64,000 nt of DNA, taken from the NCBI GenBank assembly GCA_003640385.1, contig RCAB01000263.1, positions 1 through 64,000 of the forward strand. The letters run 5' to 3'. The notes beneath the pieces were generated by a model. It worked only from the letters and a program-made list of their open reading frames with translations. It had not been told where the DNA came from and made no database searches. Shown one piece after another: positions 37,477 through 50,600 of this stretch. Position 1 is the stretch's first letter; each line of letters opens with the position of its first letter. This DNA is from Setaria digitata. Lineage: Eukaryota; Nematoda; Chromadorea; Rhabditida; Setariidae. The translations under genes were made by a program, and so were the position numbers.

Positions 37477-40222
37477 AAAAAAAAAAAGTCGTCGAAAATG
37501 TTAGTGCATAAAACATGAAGTCGAAAATATCTTAAAATGATAAAATTGGATGAGTATTCCTAGTTTATCTACAATTTAAATTTTGATTGTGTATATGAAC
37601 TAAACATTGACCGATTTTCTATTATATTACTAAAGCTGTGATTAGTGAAAATTTTAATTGTCTATAAGTTTATAGATTAATTTTCACATTTCCTATGTAG
37701 TAAAAAATAATTAGCTAATCTGCATGCAGTGATATTTTTCAATGATAATCAGTGCATTAATTATGTAATTAAGTGATTTTGACATTCTTTTAATTATGAA
37801 ATTAATAATCATCATTGTATATCTATCTGGCTTTCATTAGTTCGTAATGGACGGGTCATGTCTGCCTGGATGCTCTCATATATTTATTTCATTGATAACT
37901 TTACCAATACTCGGTGATATATCATGTAAATTTCTGAAAGAATTATCATCATTCAAATCCAATCAGTTGCAATGCTTGGCTGATTAATATTTATCAGTCT
38001 ACTTCATATTTTATCAATTATGCTGGTATTTATAGATACTAATAAATTTTGGTCATACACCTCTCAAAAATTCCCACTAATTACTTACTGAATTTGCCAA
38101 ATATACAGTTATTTCACATACAAATTTACTTGATAACGGATCATAATTAGCGATAAATCAGTATTTCAAAACTGCAAATAATTTAAAAAAGGAACAAATA
38201 AATATACATAACAAATAGCGCAAACAATTTCGATGCATCAGTAATCTAGAGTAAGAACTGGAATGACTGTTACGATTTACAGATAATCAAATTTTAATTG
38301 AAAAGAAGTCAGAGCCGAAACTAATTTATAAAAAAAAGGAGAGGTTAATTAATATCAGGATTTTCTAATAAAATCGTAATTCGACCTGCATTTTAGTTAA
38401 GGTACCTACTCCATTCCTATGAAACAGATCAAGAAAGACTACTTTTCCAAGAACTTATTTGTCATAACTTCTAATTAATTTCCAATTTTCATAGAGAAAA
38501 AGACTTGCATTTTTCGAAATAGCAGACGATTATATTTAATTGTCGTAAATTAAAGAAAGAAAAAATATTATTTTTGAAATATACTACTGTTTATACTATA
38601 CTGTTAATAAGCAGTCAAATTTTTAATTGGAATTTGTTTCCTTTCCCTGTCTTCTTCTTTTGCCTCGCCCTCTTTAATATATTTTTAAGCTCAATATATA
38701 TTGAACCTAATGTATTCATTATTAAGCTTAGTTAACAATCCTAACATGCAAGTCCCATTACAAAATGTTTGATTTCTGATTTTAACAAAAATCACAGAAA
38801 ATTCAAAAAGAAAAAAAATGCTGATATTTGACAATTAGATATCAAATTTACGGTGAACAAGCAGAAAAGAAAAAGATTCGACAAATAATGCGGTGGAATT
38901 AATAAATTCACTGTGGTGCTAAAACGAGATAACATATTTTTTTCAAACTTTATACTTAATCTATAAAATAATCGAAGTGATTTCGGATCACTGATAACAA
39001 ATCAAATTTTCGCTGCTTCAATTAAGTTTCTCTATTCTAATCATGAAACATTTCAATTACCCGAATCTAATGACATCATCTTTACCCATGATTAACATTT
39101 TTGTTAAACACGAAATACAGCACTTAATTACTGAGCCTAATTTGACTAGTAGTTTTCGTCGATTTAGATCATTTAGCTTTTATCGAACTGACGAGATGAT
39201 GTCTTCTTGACCCTAACAAATTTCTGAAGCATATTCCTTGATAAATTCTCCTCCACTCTCAATCTGCTTGACCTTTTTTTCACTACTACACCAGCAATCC
39301 ATGGTTTCCCAAATTTCATTGTGATACATTCGCAATAATGAATAATGTGTCATTTTCACATAACGCTTTGATTAGCTGTAATAGTCCTGGTCGTTGTAGG
39401 GGGTGTGGGGATTTGTTTTTCGGATTCCTCCTGTTACTGCTGCTTTTTCTGTTCCTTTTATCACATCCGGGAATCCGGAAATAATGATGAGAACTTGCTT
39501 GCGTATTTTCAGTATTTTCGTTTCGTTTCCAGGAGACAAGATTGAGACTCGTCATCCGCAACCGTAATTAATATCTTCCTCAGTTTGTGAATTGAAAGTT
39601 TTGCTAATTCAAATACAATTTTCTGCTACTAAAAGATGCGCTTTCACTGAACATTTTCCTGGTATTTCAGGAGACCGTGTGGTGTCGATCATTTCAGGTC
39701 GAACTTCGTCTTAATAGTCAAACCTGCATTTTCCCGAAACGTAACCTACTAACTGTAGTGTCGTTTTCCAGACATTATTTTTAAAAATCTGCGGATCATG
39801 TGAATTTCAAAGTTGCACTTGTTCAGGTTAGTAATGCTTTCAAACTTGCAGTGGTACTCATTTTGTTGGCCAGCGGTTATAGCTGGAACTGTAGCGGTTT
39901 ATGCGTATTTTTTCCCCGCAACTAATTTTTAATTATAGAGATACTGCAAAGTTAGAACATATTTAATTTAAAGTTGCTATCTGTTCCAATCCAGTTGGCT
40001 TGAATCGTTCAGGATATTCTAGACAGATATCCTAAAATGCTTTATTTAACCGAATTCCAAAAAAGTTTTCTTTTTAAAAATATGCGAGTGTTGTAATGGA
40101 GGCATTTCTTGCTTAGCATTTCTTTTCTTACTGTTCCAAATGATCCTATAAAATCAGGCATCTAGCTTCTAATGATTCCATAATTTAACTATTCTGCAAT
40201 TAAAGTAGCATCGATTACAGCA
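37477..40222. other. Intergenic region between the EGF-ligand and nischarin genes
   Basis: AT-rich with no recognisable exon. A somewhat G+C-richer patch at about 39310-39560 has an 81-codon minus-strand open frame without recognisable features. The tcgattacag just before 40221 is a candidate trans-splice acceptor for the next gene. Confidence 0.5.
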
Positions 40223-43200
40223 ATGGCACTTCTCGATTTGGATAACATAGCCCCGCGTTTGGATGGAAATTCAATGATTTCAGTACCACATTATAAAATT
40301 AAGGATGGCAAATACGCGGTAAGCACAAATTTTTGTTGAGGAAACTTGGAGAGCGAAATTTTAAAAATACATGCTTAGACGAATTTTAGACTAGGACTGA
40401 CGGCTCTTGAAATCCAGATGAAAAGGAATGTCTCGTAATCTTTACCATAACTAATGAGAAGTTTAGATGTATAAATTCACGAATTCATGAAATTATCAAA
40501 CCCATTAGCTTCTCTCAAAAGGATGAATGATTTAAGCTATCAGAATTTTTTCGTGAAAAGTGTTGTGTTGTAGGGAATCAGGAAAACCTGTAACTTTGTA
40601 GGTGTACATTATTAAAGTGGCGATCGATTCGACTACCTGGACGGTAGAAAGGCGTTACAGTGATTTTGTGGCATTTGATTTACAACGATTTGAAGATCGA
40701 AAGAAGTCGTTTCTTCCACCAAAAAAATTAGTTGGGAATTTGGTAAGGTTTTTCCCACTATTAAAATTAACTTAGCTGTTATAAATGCGTGTTGAATATA
40801 TGCGAAAAATTTGGTGATGATATCATAATATTTTTACTTTACTTTCCTAATATTTGGATTGTTATTGTGAATAAATACATCTCCTTCAAGGATTTGGAGT
40901 TTTTGAATGAAAGAAGGATTGAACTCGAGAAATATATCCGGACAGTGGTTGAACTCGATCTGTGGCTGCAAAGAAGGCGAAAACAATATGCCCTTCCATC
41001 TTTGATTGCTCACTTTCTCGATTTCCAGGAATACGTTAGTCGTAATTTATCAAGTTCAAACTTTCTTGAATAATTTTATTTTATTTTATTTTTTTTGAAT
41101 AATTTTATTTTTTTCAAAAGCATTCGGTAATGAACGAGCTCTAGGAATCTATCTTCAGGACACAAGACACCACTGTGTCTAATATATGCATAAATTTACT
41201 AAAAATTTTGGAGATCGATGCCGATGAAATGAAGATAAAATATTAGGAATTAAAATATCAGCTCGGAAAAAATTGAGCTTTTTGCAAGCACTAGAAATTT
41301 TCACTTGCTAAAAGTTTTCACGGGTAGTGGATTCGGTACGACCAACAGATGAAAGCCTAGTACGAATTGTTATCCTCTCATTTTTCCCTAGCTATAAGTT
41401 TAATAGTATTTCTGGTGCTCTTCAAGATGTGGTAAGTAGTGTAAAAAAATATTTGCTTCATATTTTATCTGTACATTTCATGGAAGAGATGATGTATGTA
41501 ACAGTTGAAATAGTAGTGATGGCAATAGTGGAAGAAATATTTGTGTGAAAAGATAAAAAGCTTGTGAATCTGTTGCTTAGTTGCTTAGTCATTCATTCAG
41601 TACGCTTTTTCGATATAATTTTAGTTAGAAGCGAGAAAAAGATATTACACATTCCGGTCTTTTATTACGATTTAGGCTATCCAGGACGGATCGTTTTGTG
41701 ATGTACTCACACATATATATAGATAAGGAATAAAAAAATTGGACGTTGTATAGTTCCTTTGGATCCTGAATAGCTCTTATTAGCATGTATAATCAAAAAA
41801 TGGAAATGATTGAGGTTAGAAAGGAAAATTTCTCAATTATCATCATCGTTGGTTGCACCAGGGGCAGTAAGTTCTCCTCGAGATCCACTGATATTTTTTT
41901 TATGTCGCCAATATTGCAAACGTGTCCATACATCCCTGATTGCTAGATAGATCATTGTAATGTTCTTCATCATCAGAATACTTGCATCATAGTGTTTCCC
42001 ATGTGTTGACATTTCCAGTAGTACGTAAAGGTAGATACGGATTCCAAGATAAGGCCCATTTACCTACAAATTTGAAATTTCCTCAAAAGTTTCAATTTTC
42101 TATTTTAGTCAAACTAATAACTTTTCCTCTTATTTCATAAATTTCTAGTGGATTAGAATTCGAATTAAATTGGACGATTTTAAGGAGAAAAAGCTTTACC
42201 AATAAAACATAGATGAGGGACCAGATTTTTTCGCTGACAAGTGCAAAACGTGGAAGGCGACGTCCGAATCGTAAGCGTATCAGTGTGAAGACTGGCAAAA
42301 TCAGATTAATGCATGCAAGTAGGAGGATAGTTACATCAAGCCAAAATGGCAAATCCCAGCTGTTTTTCTAAATCATTTAAAATTAAGCAAATATGTTATC
42401 GAATTTTAGAGAGCAATTTGTAGTTTTCGAAACAGGCTGATCCGATCTATCGCATCAATTGACATGTGTATTATGCTTTCTTTTTCGCTTGCTACGTTTT
42501 AGCTTAAAATGCTTGTGATAATTTTTAATAGAAGTAAATTAGGAATCAGATTTCATTTGATACTTAACTGCCAAAATTCAGATCCGTTTTTAAGTGAAAT
42601 AAAAATTTTGGGTGGACAGAAATGTGGCTTTTGTAAAGAACTTACGAAAGATTGCCAGAGCAAATCCAGGAAGCAAATGGTATCAATCAAATCAAAAGTT
42701 ATGACGGTCATAAGGTAAATCAGGTATAACTGTCGGTTACTGTTAACTGTAGTGTAGTGGTGTGACTCAAGCAAAAATATGAAAATCGGTGCACTGAGCG
42801 ATAGACCCAGGCGGAACAGATGATCATCCAGGATTTTGTCTTGAGGATCAGTTTTCACTGGTGGCAACTGAAGTAAAGATTAGGTTGAAGGTCCGATCTT
42901 CTACATTAATTACCTATTGTTTAGAAATCCTTTGGTTCAAATCTTGTAAGTTTAGATATTTAATGATTTTGACATTAGTAATTACGAACCTGGGTATAAA
43001 AGAGACGGAAACAAACAGCCACTTTTCCAGCTAGGACAGTTGAGTACAAAAACCATCCAATCCATGTGTATTTGACTTTAGCATCTGCAGCAGGTTTTAG
43101 ATTAAATGGTCAGTTTCGTCTCTATAGTATTTCACACTAAAAATTTTGTCAATTATCACAATAGCACCATCTGAAGTTGGAAGAGATCAGCTGCATGTAC

Positions 43201-46200
43201 CTGCCGAGCATGTATCTTCCATGTGTTGTTGATTGTTTCGTACCACTATAACTAGGAGCCATATAAGGATAACAATGACGAGTGAGTCAGCTCCTATCCA
43301 AGTGTACCAAATATTGTCCTTTAGAACAGTTAAGTAATAGAAGTCTAGAAGGCCAAATTGGAGAATTACAAGTGCCAAGCATAGAATGAAAAGAAATATG
43401 TCGATGCAGCCACGCAAGTAACGATCTATAAGTATGATTCATTTTTCAAATATTTAATATCTATATATTTTTGGATATCGTGCTTTTCGAAGTGATACTT
43501 ATTTTGTGTTGGTAATTTTAGGGACTGGTAGGGATAATAGATTTAGAAATTTTCAGCACTGTGACTCACCATATGTAGTTAGCAACACTGTTTCAATTTT
43601 TAAAATCCAGGAATGGAGTGGATCTGGGGTCTGGGTGTTTTTCACTGACGAGGTTTTACGTTTCTGGGCACTTTTTCGTTTCTTTTTTTTTTTTTTTTTT
43701 TTTAATGTGGTCCTTGTGTATGGCTTTTGAACTTAGTGTGGCGTTGCGACAATCTTTATATATTACAGCAACAGTAAAATGTGGATGAGGTTCACTTTAA
43801 AAAATTTCTTTCTCATCGTACTGGCCACATTTCATTATTGTATTTAAATCGCATACTATTATTATATTATTATATTGAATTCCAAATAATCAGCCAACTT
43901 ACTTGGTGTGACACTCATCCTCGTCGTTGGTGATGTTGCTGAAGAAGAAATAAATCGAGTGTTTCTGTTTTCAGAAGGAAATTTTTCTGGGAGAAAAGAT
44001 TCTTCTAATATCCCAGAATAAAATGATTCGTGAGGAATGCGCTCTTCCTCGTTCTCCTCGATGGCCTCCTCAGCGGCCTGGCGCTCCTCCGAAATACTCT
44101 GATTTTCTACAAATCCTGAAATTTGGGTTTATTAGCATGTTAGTTAGAAGAATTATGAACAGTTATTGTGCACCATATATCAAAAATAAGGTAGTTTTTT
44201 ATCCGATAAGAGAAAAGAAAATGGTGAATATTCTTCGTTAATGTGAGAGTAGAATAATTTCGGTGAGCAAGGATCGTAAGTGGCGCATAAGAAGAGTATG
44301 ATGCAAAGGATTTATTTAAAGTGCTGGTTAAGCTATATATAATGGGATGTGGATATGGAATTCGTATGAGATGACTCGAAAGTGCTTTTTGATTGACCTA
44401 AATTTGGGATAATTGGTTTTTTATAAGCTCGTTTCATTTCTTTTTTTTTTTTGTTTGTTTATCAAAAATGAGAGTGTGGTGGGAAGAGCTTTAACTAAGG
44501 AAAAGATCTAATAGCATTACAGAAGAAAATTAGTGACAGAGCGCGATGCTCCCCTAAGGATTCCGCAGTTTTTTTCCTTGTAGGTCTTTCAAGGTCTTTC
44601 AATCAAAAATATGGTAATTATGTGACACTTGGAAGGTTTAATTGACTGTGAAGTCGAAAAAAAAAATTGCTTTTTGTTCATTGTTATATATTTACTATTA
44701 TCCGTAAGAGAATTTTAGTTAAATTTAATATAGCTGAATATTGTCATGAACTGCTTTGCCCGGATTTATTTCTCAGTAGGCGAAAACTACAGTTATGAAC
44801 ATATCTTTTTCTTCCTTTCATTATACAATTTTCTCCGGTCCATCTCACTAAGAATGACATTTCACAATTGCTACTATTATCACTATGTATTTTTAGAAAT
44901 AAATGCTTGTTTCTTTTTCTGCCTTAAAATTATAGGTATAGTTATAAATGATTGTGAACAAAGGTTAACACCAAGGTATTGGATACTAGTTTTCTAAATC
45001 TGAAATATTGTTAATTGGTATACAAAATATGAGAAGGAAAATAACTGGAAATCGACTCATGTCCATGGAAAGAGTTCTGTTGTAAGAGATAGATCTAGGC
45101 TTCGTTACAACATATGTGCAATTTAAAAGAAAATGAAATGGAAGGAAAATACTGGAGATCAGCCGGATGTGCGGGGCGTCAGCTGTGTGCTACTGTCCAT
45201 TAGAAGTGGTGCATATTATACACAGCATACACTATTACTGGTATTTTCTAAGCATCAGAATTCTGGTAAGGAAGGAAAGCTGGAAGTGTGTAATTTTATG
45301 GATGGATTTATTGAGAATCAAAAATCCATTCATCGTGAGTGTAAGATGACTTTGAATTGAGGTCAGCTTAAATAATTAATTAACATTTCTGTACTCTCTA
45401 TGTAGTGGTTATTGTTAATGGAATTATCGACCCCATTATTTACCAAAAATTTTAGACATTTACTATCAATATTATCACAAATTTAAACAAACAAGTAAAC
45501 TATCAATTTATAATTTTGTCACGAGGATTGAGCACAAATGATAAAACGAATACCTTGGCTTCCTGAAGAACAAAATCGGAAGTATTTTTTCGAACAAAGA
45601 ACTGCTAATTTTTTTAAAAGGAATTTTCTGTTTGTTAACGCTGAAGATGAAAGTTGCAAGTCAAGTGTTGCATGTGAAAAACTGATAGTTGTTTGAGATG
45701 CAGTGTAGGACTGAAGTACTAGTGAAATTTAAACCAAAACGTGACGGCTAAAATTTTTTGCTAAATAAATGACTTAATGAGGAAGCACCTTTTTGTTTTC
45801 ATCTTATCACCTTTATATTCTGCTTTTATTTTCGATGTCATCAGGATTCCGAAAACAATAATATAGGTCCCATGTAGCCTAATTTCACATTCTTAGTGAC
45901 CGTTGTTAGGTCTGACAATTGTTGGCTGGAGGTAAAAAGGGAGCCGCTTTCAATTCATATGTTTGTAACCGATTTTATAGTGTTACCAAACAGTTGGTTG
46001 AGCGAATGAAAATTTCGAACTAATTTATAAAATGTTAAATTTTAAAATTTCAAAAATAACATCGATGAAACATATTTATTACTGTTACTAGTAAAGACAC
46101 ACAAGAGAAGAGAATTAAGAACATAGATGGATTAGTAGTATACGGTTAATGAGGCAGTCAGTGTTTAGCAACACAGTAAACATTCACAAACATTTGTTTG

Positions 46201-47603
46201 CCTGTTTATTTCTTGAAAAGAAGATTACTTCTTTGCATCTCCAGCTTCCTGCTTTATTAGTGTTTGTCCGTGAGATATGTTTTGCTATATATATATAAAT
46301 TGATTGTTGCAAATTATTTCATCCTATGAAATTTTACATTAAAACTTATGTATTAATTTTCACCCCTGTAACACCTGATTCCTGAATTAGGTAGCATTTT
46401 ACAATTTATGCAAAATATCTGTACAGTTTTTCTTTAGAATTTACAAATTATTGTACTCTTATGATGAAAGTTAATGCTAGTATAATTTGTTTGTAGCTGT
46501 ACATAAAGTCTTAGAAAAATTGATAATTGATGATATGATTTTTCGTTCTACGTGTGAAGATAGCAAAAGTGATTTATTCAAGCTGCTAAAATTCCAACAA
46601 ATTTCCCAGGTTTATTTCATTTCACTTAGTGTAGTGAATAAATTAGAGGCTGTCAGGATTCGAGGAAAAAAAAAAAACCATAAACGTATAAGTTAAGGGT
46701 ATTCAGATTAACTTACCAGTGAGTGAAAGCTAGTAATTTAGTCTTGCTTAACGCTGTTATGCAATTATAATTGTGATTGTCAACGTCATTGAAGCAAATT
46801 AAAAATATGTTTTCATGGTATGAATTGTGGCGTAAGAAAGAATTATGGTCGTTTTAGTGCTTCGTAAATGATGAATATGTAACTCACTGCATATTTGTCA
46901 CTTATTTTGCGCTTATCGCATAAATACAACAGTAAATGATAAAGTTGAATAATCCATCAAAGGGAAACATTATATATTGATAGACGGATGTAAAAAGCAA
47001 AATAGAGAGAGAGAAAAAAAAAGAATAATAGCTGATTTGAATAAGGGAAAATGTGCTAATGAGATAAGAAAAAGTTTACTTTGATTGCAGTATGTTCTCA
47101 AAAAAAAAAAATGGACTAAGATTGTTCCTTTATTCATTTAATACTATTTCTAGATATTCCTAATTTGTTGAAATAAGAATATTTCATTAAAAGTTAGAGG
47201 TTATTTATCTACAGCAGGAATTAATTATGAAAAGTCTGGAAGAAAGATTTTCTCTAAAGTTAATGACCCTCTTGTTTTTTTTTTTTTCTTGCTTCCATTT
47301 CCCTTTTAAATATTATATAATTAAATTTAAAATTTAAAAGGACGAATATTAAACTTCAAAAGACATATATATATACTATACATCATTGTGAATCCGTAAG
47401 TCGATGTTATCAAAGAAGGGCGAACAAGAAGAAGAAGAAGGAAGCTAACAGCAATGAAAGCTTGTTATGGTGCAGTGAAGCAAGTGATCGAGAATAAAAT
47501 GAATTGGTCGGTATGAAGGAAATTCTCGAGTACAGATGAAAGAGGTTGTGGGAAACGAGGTTCATCTGTTTTCTGTCTCCTTCTCTCTCTCTCTCACTCT
47601 CTC

Positions 47604-47634
<31 letters not shown>

Positions 47635-50600
47635 CCATTCCTACCTCCCTCTCCCAATCCCATCTATGTCTCTATTTCGTCCAGTATCCCCGTGACGACA
47701 TTGCGGGTCGTGCTATATTTATATATGTATATCGCAAAGTGCTTTTAATATGTGACAAACATTTTACCGCATAATATACGAGATGAACAACTGATGTGAG
47801 TGAACGTATATATATATATATACCGTGTGATACGTTTAACGTATCTGTTCAAACCACACTAGATTGTTTACTAGTTGAATTGATGTCTAGGACCAGCAGC
47901 TACCGGTCATTTGTTCATATCCATCCATCCATCCTATTCGCTCACTTCAACTCACATGAATGGAGGAGGATGATGATGGATGTTTGAATAGCTTGATAGT
48001 GGACTCTCTCCTACGTCATACATCAATTAATGCCATCATTATTAGATTGATTCTTACCTTTATCAAACATTACTTTGTGGCAGAGATGCTCATGTAAACG
48101 TCAAGGTGAAATCTATTGTGAAATAAATTTAATTTTACTATAAAATTGTAAATTTAGGCAATATAGGATGAAAATGATTTAAAATTTGTTGACTTCTTGA
48201 ATGAGTCCAATTTTTAGTGGAGTAATGCACTAAAAATTTGTTATTATAATATAAAATGCATAATTATTACATTATGCGAAAAATTAGATTGTCTACAAAA
48301 AAAAATAAAAAAGAAAAGTCGGTGAACTCCGCTAAATAAAAATTATGGGAAAAATGAAACATTAGGTAGACTTCCTAATAGTTGACACCTGGGATAATGG
48401 AATATGTATGATGGGAATGAAGAATTTAATTAAGAGAAATAAGGCGATGTGTATAATAAAAGGAAACAGATGTGATCGTTCTGTTCAGTGGGAAATTTGG
48501 GTGTTAAATTTAAGAAAAAAAAAAAGTAAGAAGGAAAAAAAGAAAAGGAATTAGGAGAATTCCTCCTAAATGGGTGTTAGATTTTTCGGAACATATTACT
48601 GATGAACAAATATAAGTGGATTAGTGGATGAGATTCAAGTGAACACTGACTTATGAGATGGAAGTAGTTTCGGATACAGAACTGTCCCATTAATGATGAT
48701 TAACGGAAGAACTGAAATGGAATTGTGACGGACTTGCTGCAAATTCTCTATTATATATATATATATATATANNNNNNNNNNNNNNNNNNNNNNNNNNNNN
48801 TATATATATATATATATATATCAGTGACTTATAAAACTTAAATCAAGAGTCTATCAGATCTTTGGCTTTGGTTTTTGTTTATAAATCACTTTTTTTTTTT
48901 TTTTTTTTAAAGAGGATAATCTGGTCATACTACTCACACTTAGCATTTCTTCTTGATTCTACCTTTTACTCATTTACGTCAGCATTTTCCTATAGTCCTA
49001 ATTCACCACTGAACTTAACTATACTAAAAGAGTCTAGAAATGGGAATAATGTGGTTTGAACAGGATGAGACATATGTATGCATAAACATATTTATCCAAC
49101 ATTTCAGTGTCAGGCACTCTATAGAATTTTAATCAAATTCTCTGTAATTGATTAGAAAAGGGATTGGTTTAAAAGATTTAAAGTGGAAATATATATCAAA
49201 GGGAAGAAAAGATGAGTATATATTTAATTATTTCTCAACAATATATAACATTTCTACAAATCAAATAATAACTTATGAGTGGAGATAGCTAGATTGGCAC
49301 ATAAAAGTAAATAATTTTTTTAGAAATGTTCAAGTTTAGAAATCTCGAGAATTATTCATACGAATAATTTTATGCGGATAAATTTAAATTTCGAAAATAT
49401 GATTATTGGCTTAATTAATGGCTTTAGAGAAACATGTAAAGAGCAGAAATGCAATTAACTTCTACTAATAATTCGTATATTTATTTCTCTTATAAAATAT
49501 AATGTATATGTATGTAATAAAATTATAATTTTAATATTAATAGGCAATGTTCAAATTGTTTGCAATCACTTGTTTGCATTGATATAAATCTTAAATTGGT
49601 GAAGTAATAAATCTATGGATTTAAAATCTTATAATTTAGATTTAATACTAAAAATTTTAAAGTAATGCGATTAGCATACCTCCATCAATATTAAGCGTCA
49701 CTACAACAGGTGAACTCTTTATGGTCATTCAATCGTTATCCAAGCTTTGTTAGTCCCGTTGGGGATGTATGTTATAGTGGTGATGATGTTAATGGTAACA
49801 GAGGTAGTAGTAGCAGATTGATAATAACAATAAGTAGTAGTAGTAGTAGTAAATAGAAGTAGTAGCAGTAGTCGTGGTAATAAGTAGTGGGAATAGGAAT
49901 AGTAGCAGTATAGTAGTGATGGTAGTAGTAGTGGTAGTAGGAATATAATAGCGAATTTGGGGTTTGACAAAGGAGTATATTAGAGAGTCCTGGCTGGTCT
50001 GTTAAGATCAATATAGTGGAAGAGTTTTGAAATAGCAGAAAGAGATTGTAATAGAAGTGTGGAAGGAATGAGGATTGGGCTTAGGGAAGGAAAATAAAGA
50101 GGTGGGGACAAGCTTCATGCTTCATATTTACTCCAGATTACATAATTAATTACTGGAATTGCCTATCTGATATTATGTTTATATATTAAGTTCAGACTTT
50201 TTTTCTAAATAAAAATATGTCTGTATATTTGAGTAAAACAAAGAAAGAAAAGAAGTTAATTGAGTTTGCAAGTAGTTATTATTTGGAAATGAGAGGATAT
50301 AATTTTAAGAAAGAGAAGAGTGGTAACACTTGTCTTGATAGTTGTAACGAATTTTATGATGGCGATCAGTGAATTCGGAATAGTTGGTAATACAATCAGA
50401 TAGCGTAGAAAAATTAGAACTTAACGGAAGTAAACCGATTTCGATAATCGAAAACTGCGACGGATCATTATGTTTGTTAATATTTTGTTATTTATTATTA
50501 TTATTGTTATTATTATTATCATTTCTATTATTATTACTATTATTTATTACTATTATTTATTATTATTATTTATTATTATTATAATAAATATTGTTATTAT

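Noticed and set aside
39316..39561. 81-codon minus-strand open frame in a G+C-richer patch upstream of nischarin
   Set aside because: No family resemblance and no splice partners; the patch could equally be promoter sequence.
45133..45360. 75-codon open frame in the nischarin intron
   Set aside because: No domain, no splice context, and two overlapping frames of similar length suggest chance.
46487..46696. Exon-like segment between a tttgtag acceptor and a gtttat donor inside the nischarin intron
   Set aside because: In the phase required by nischarin it hits a stop after five codons, and human nischarin has no matching insertion.
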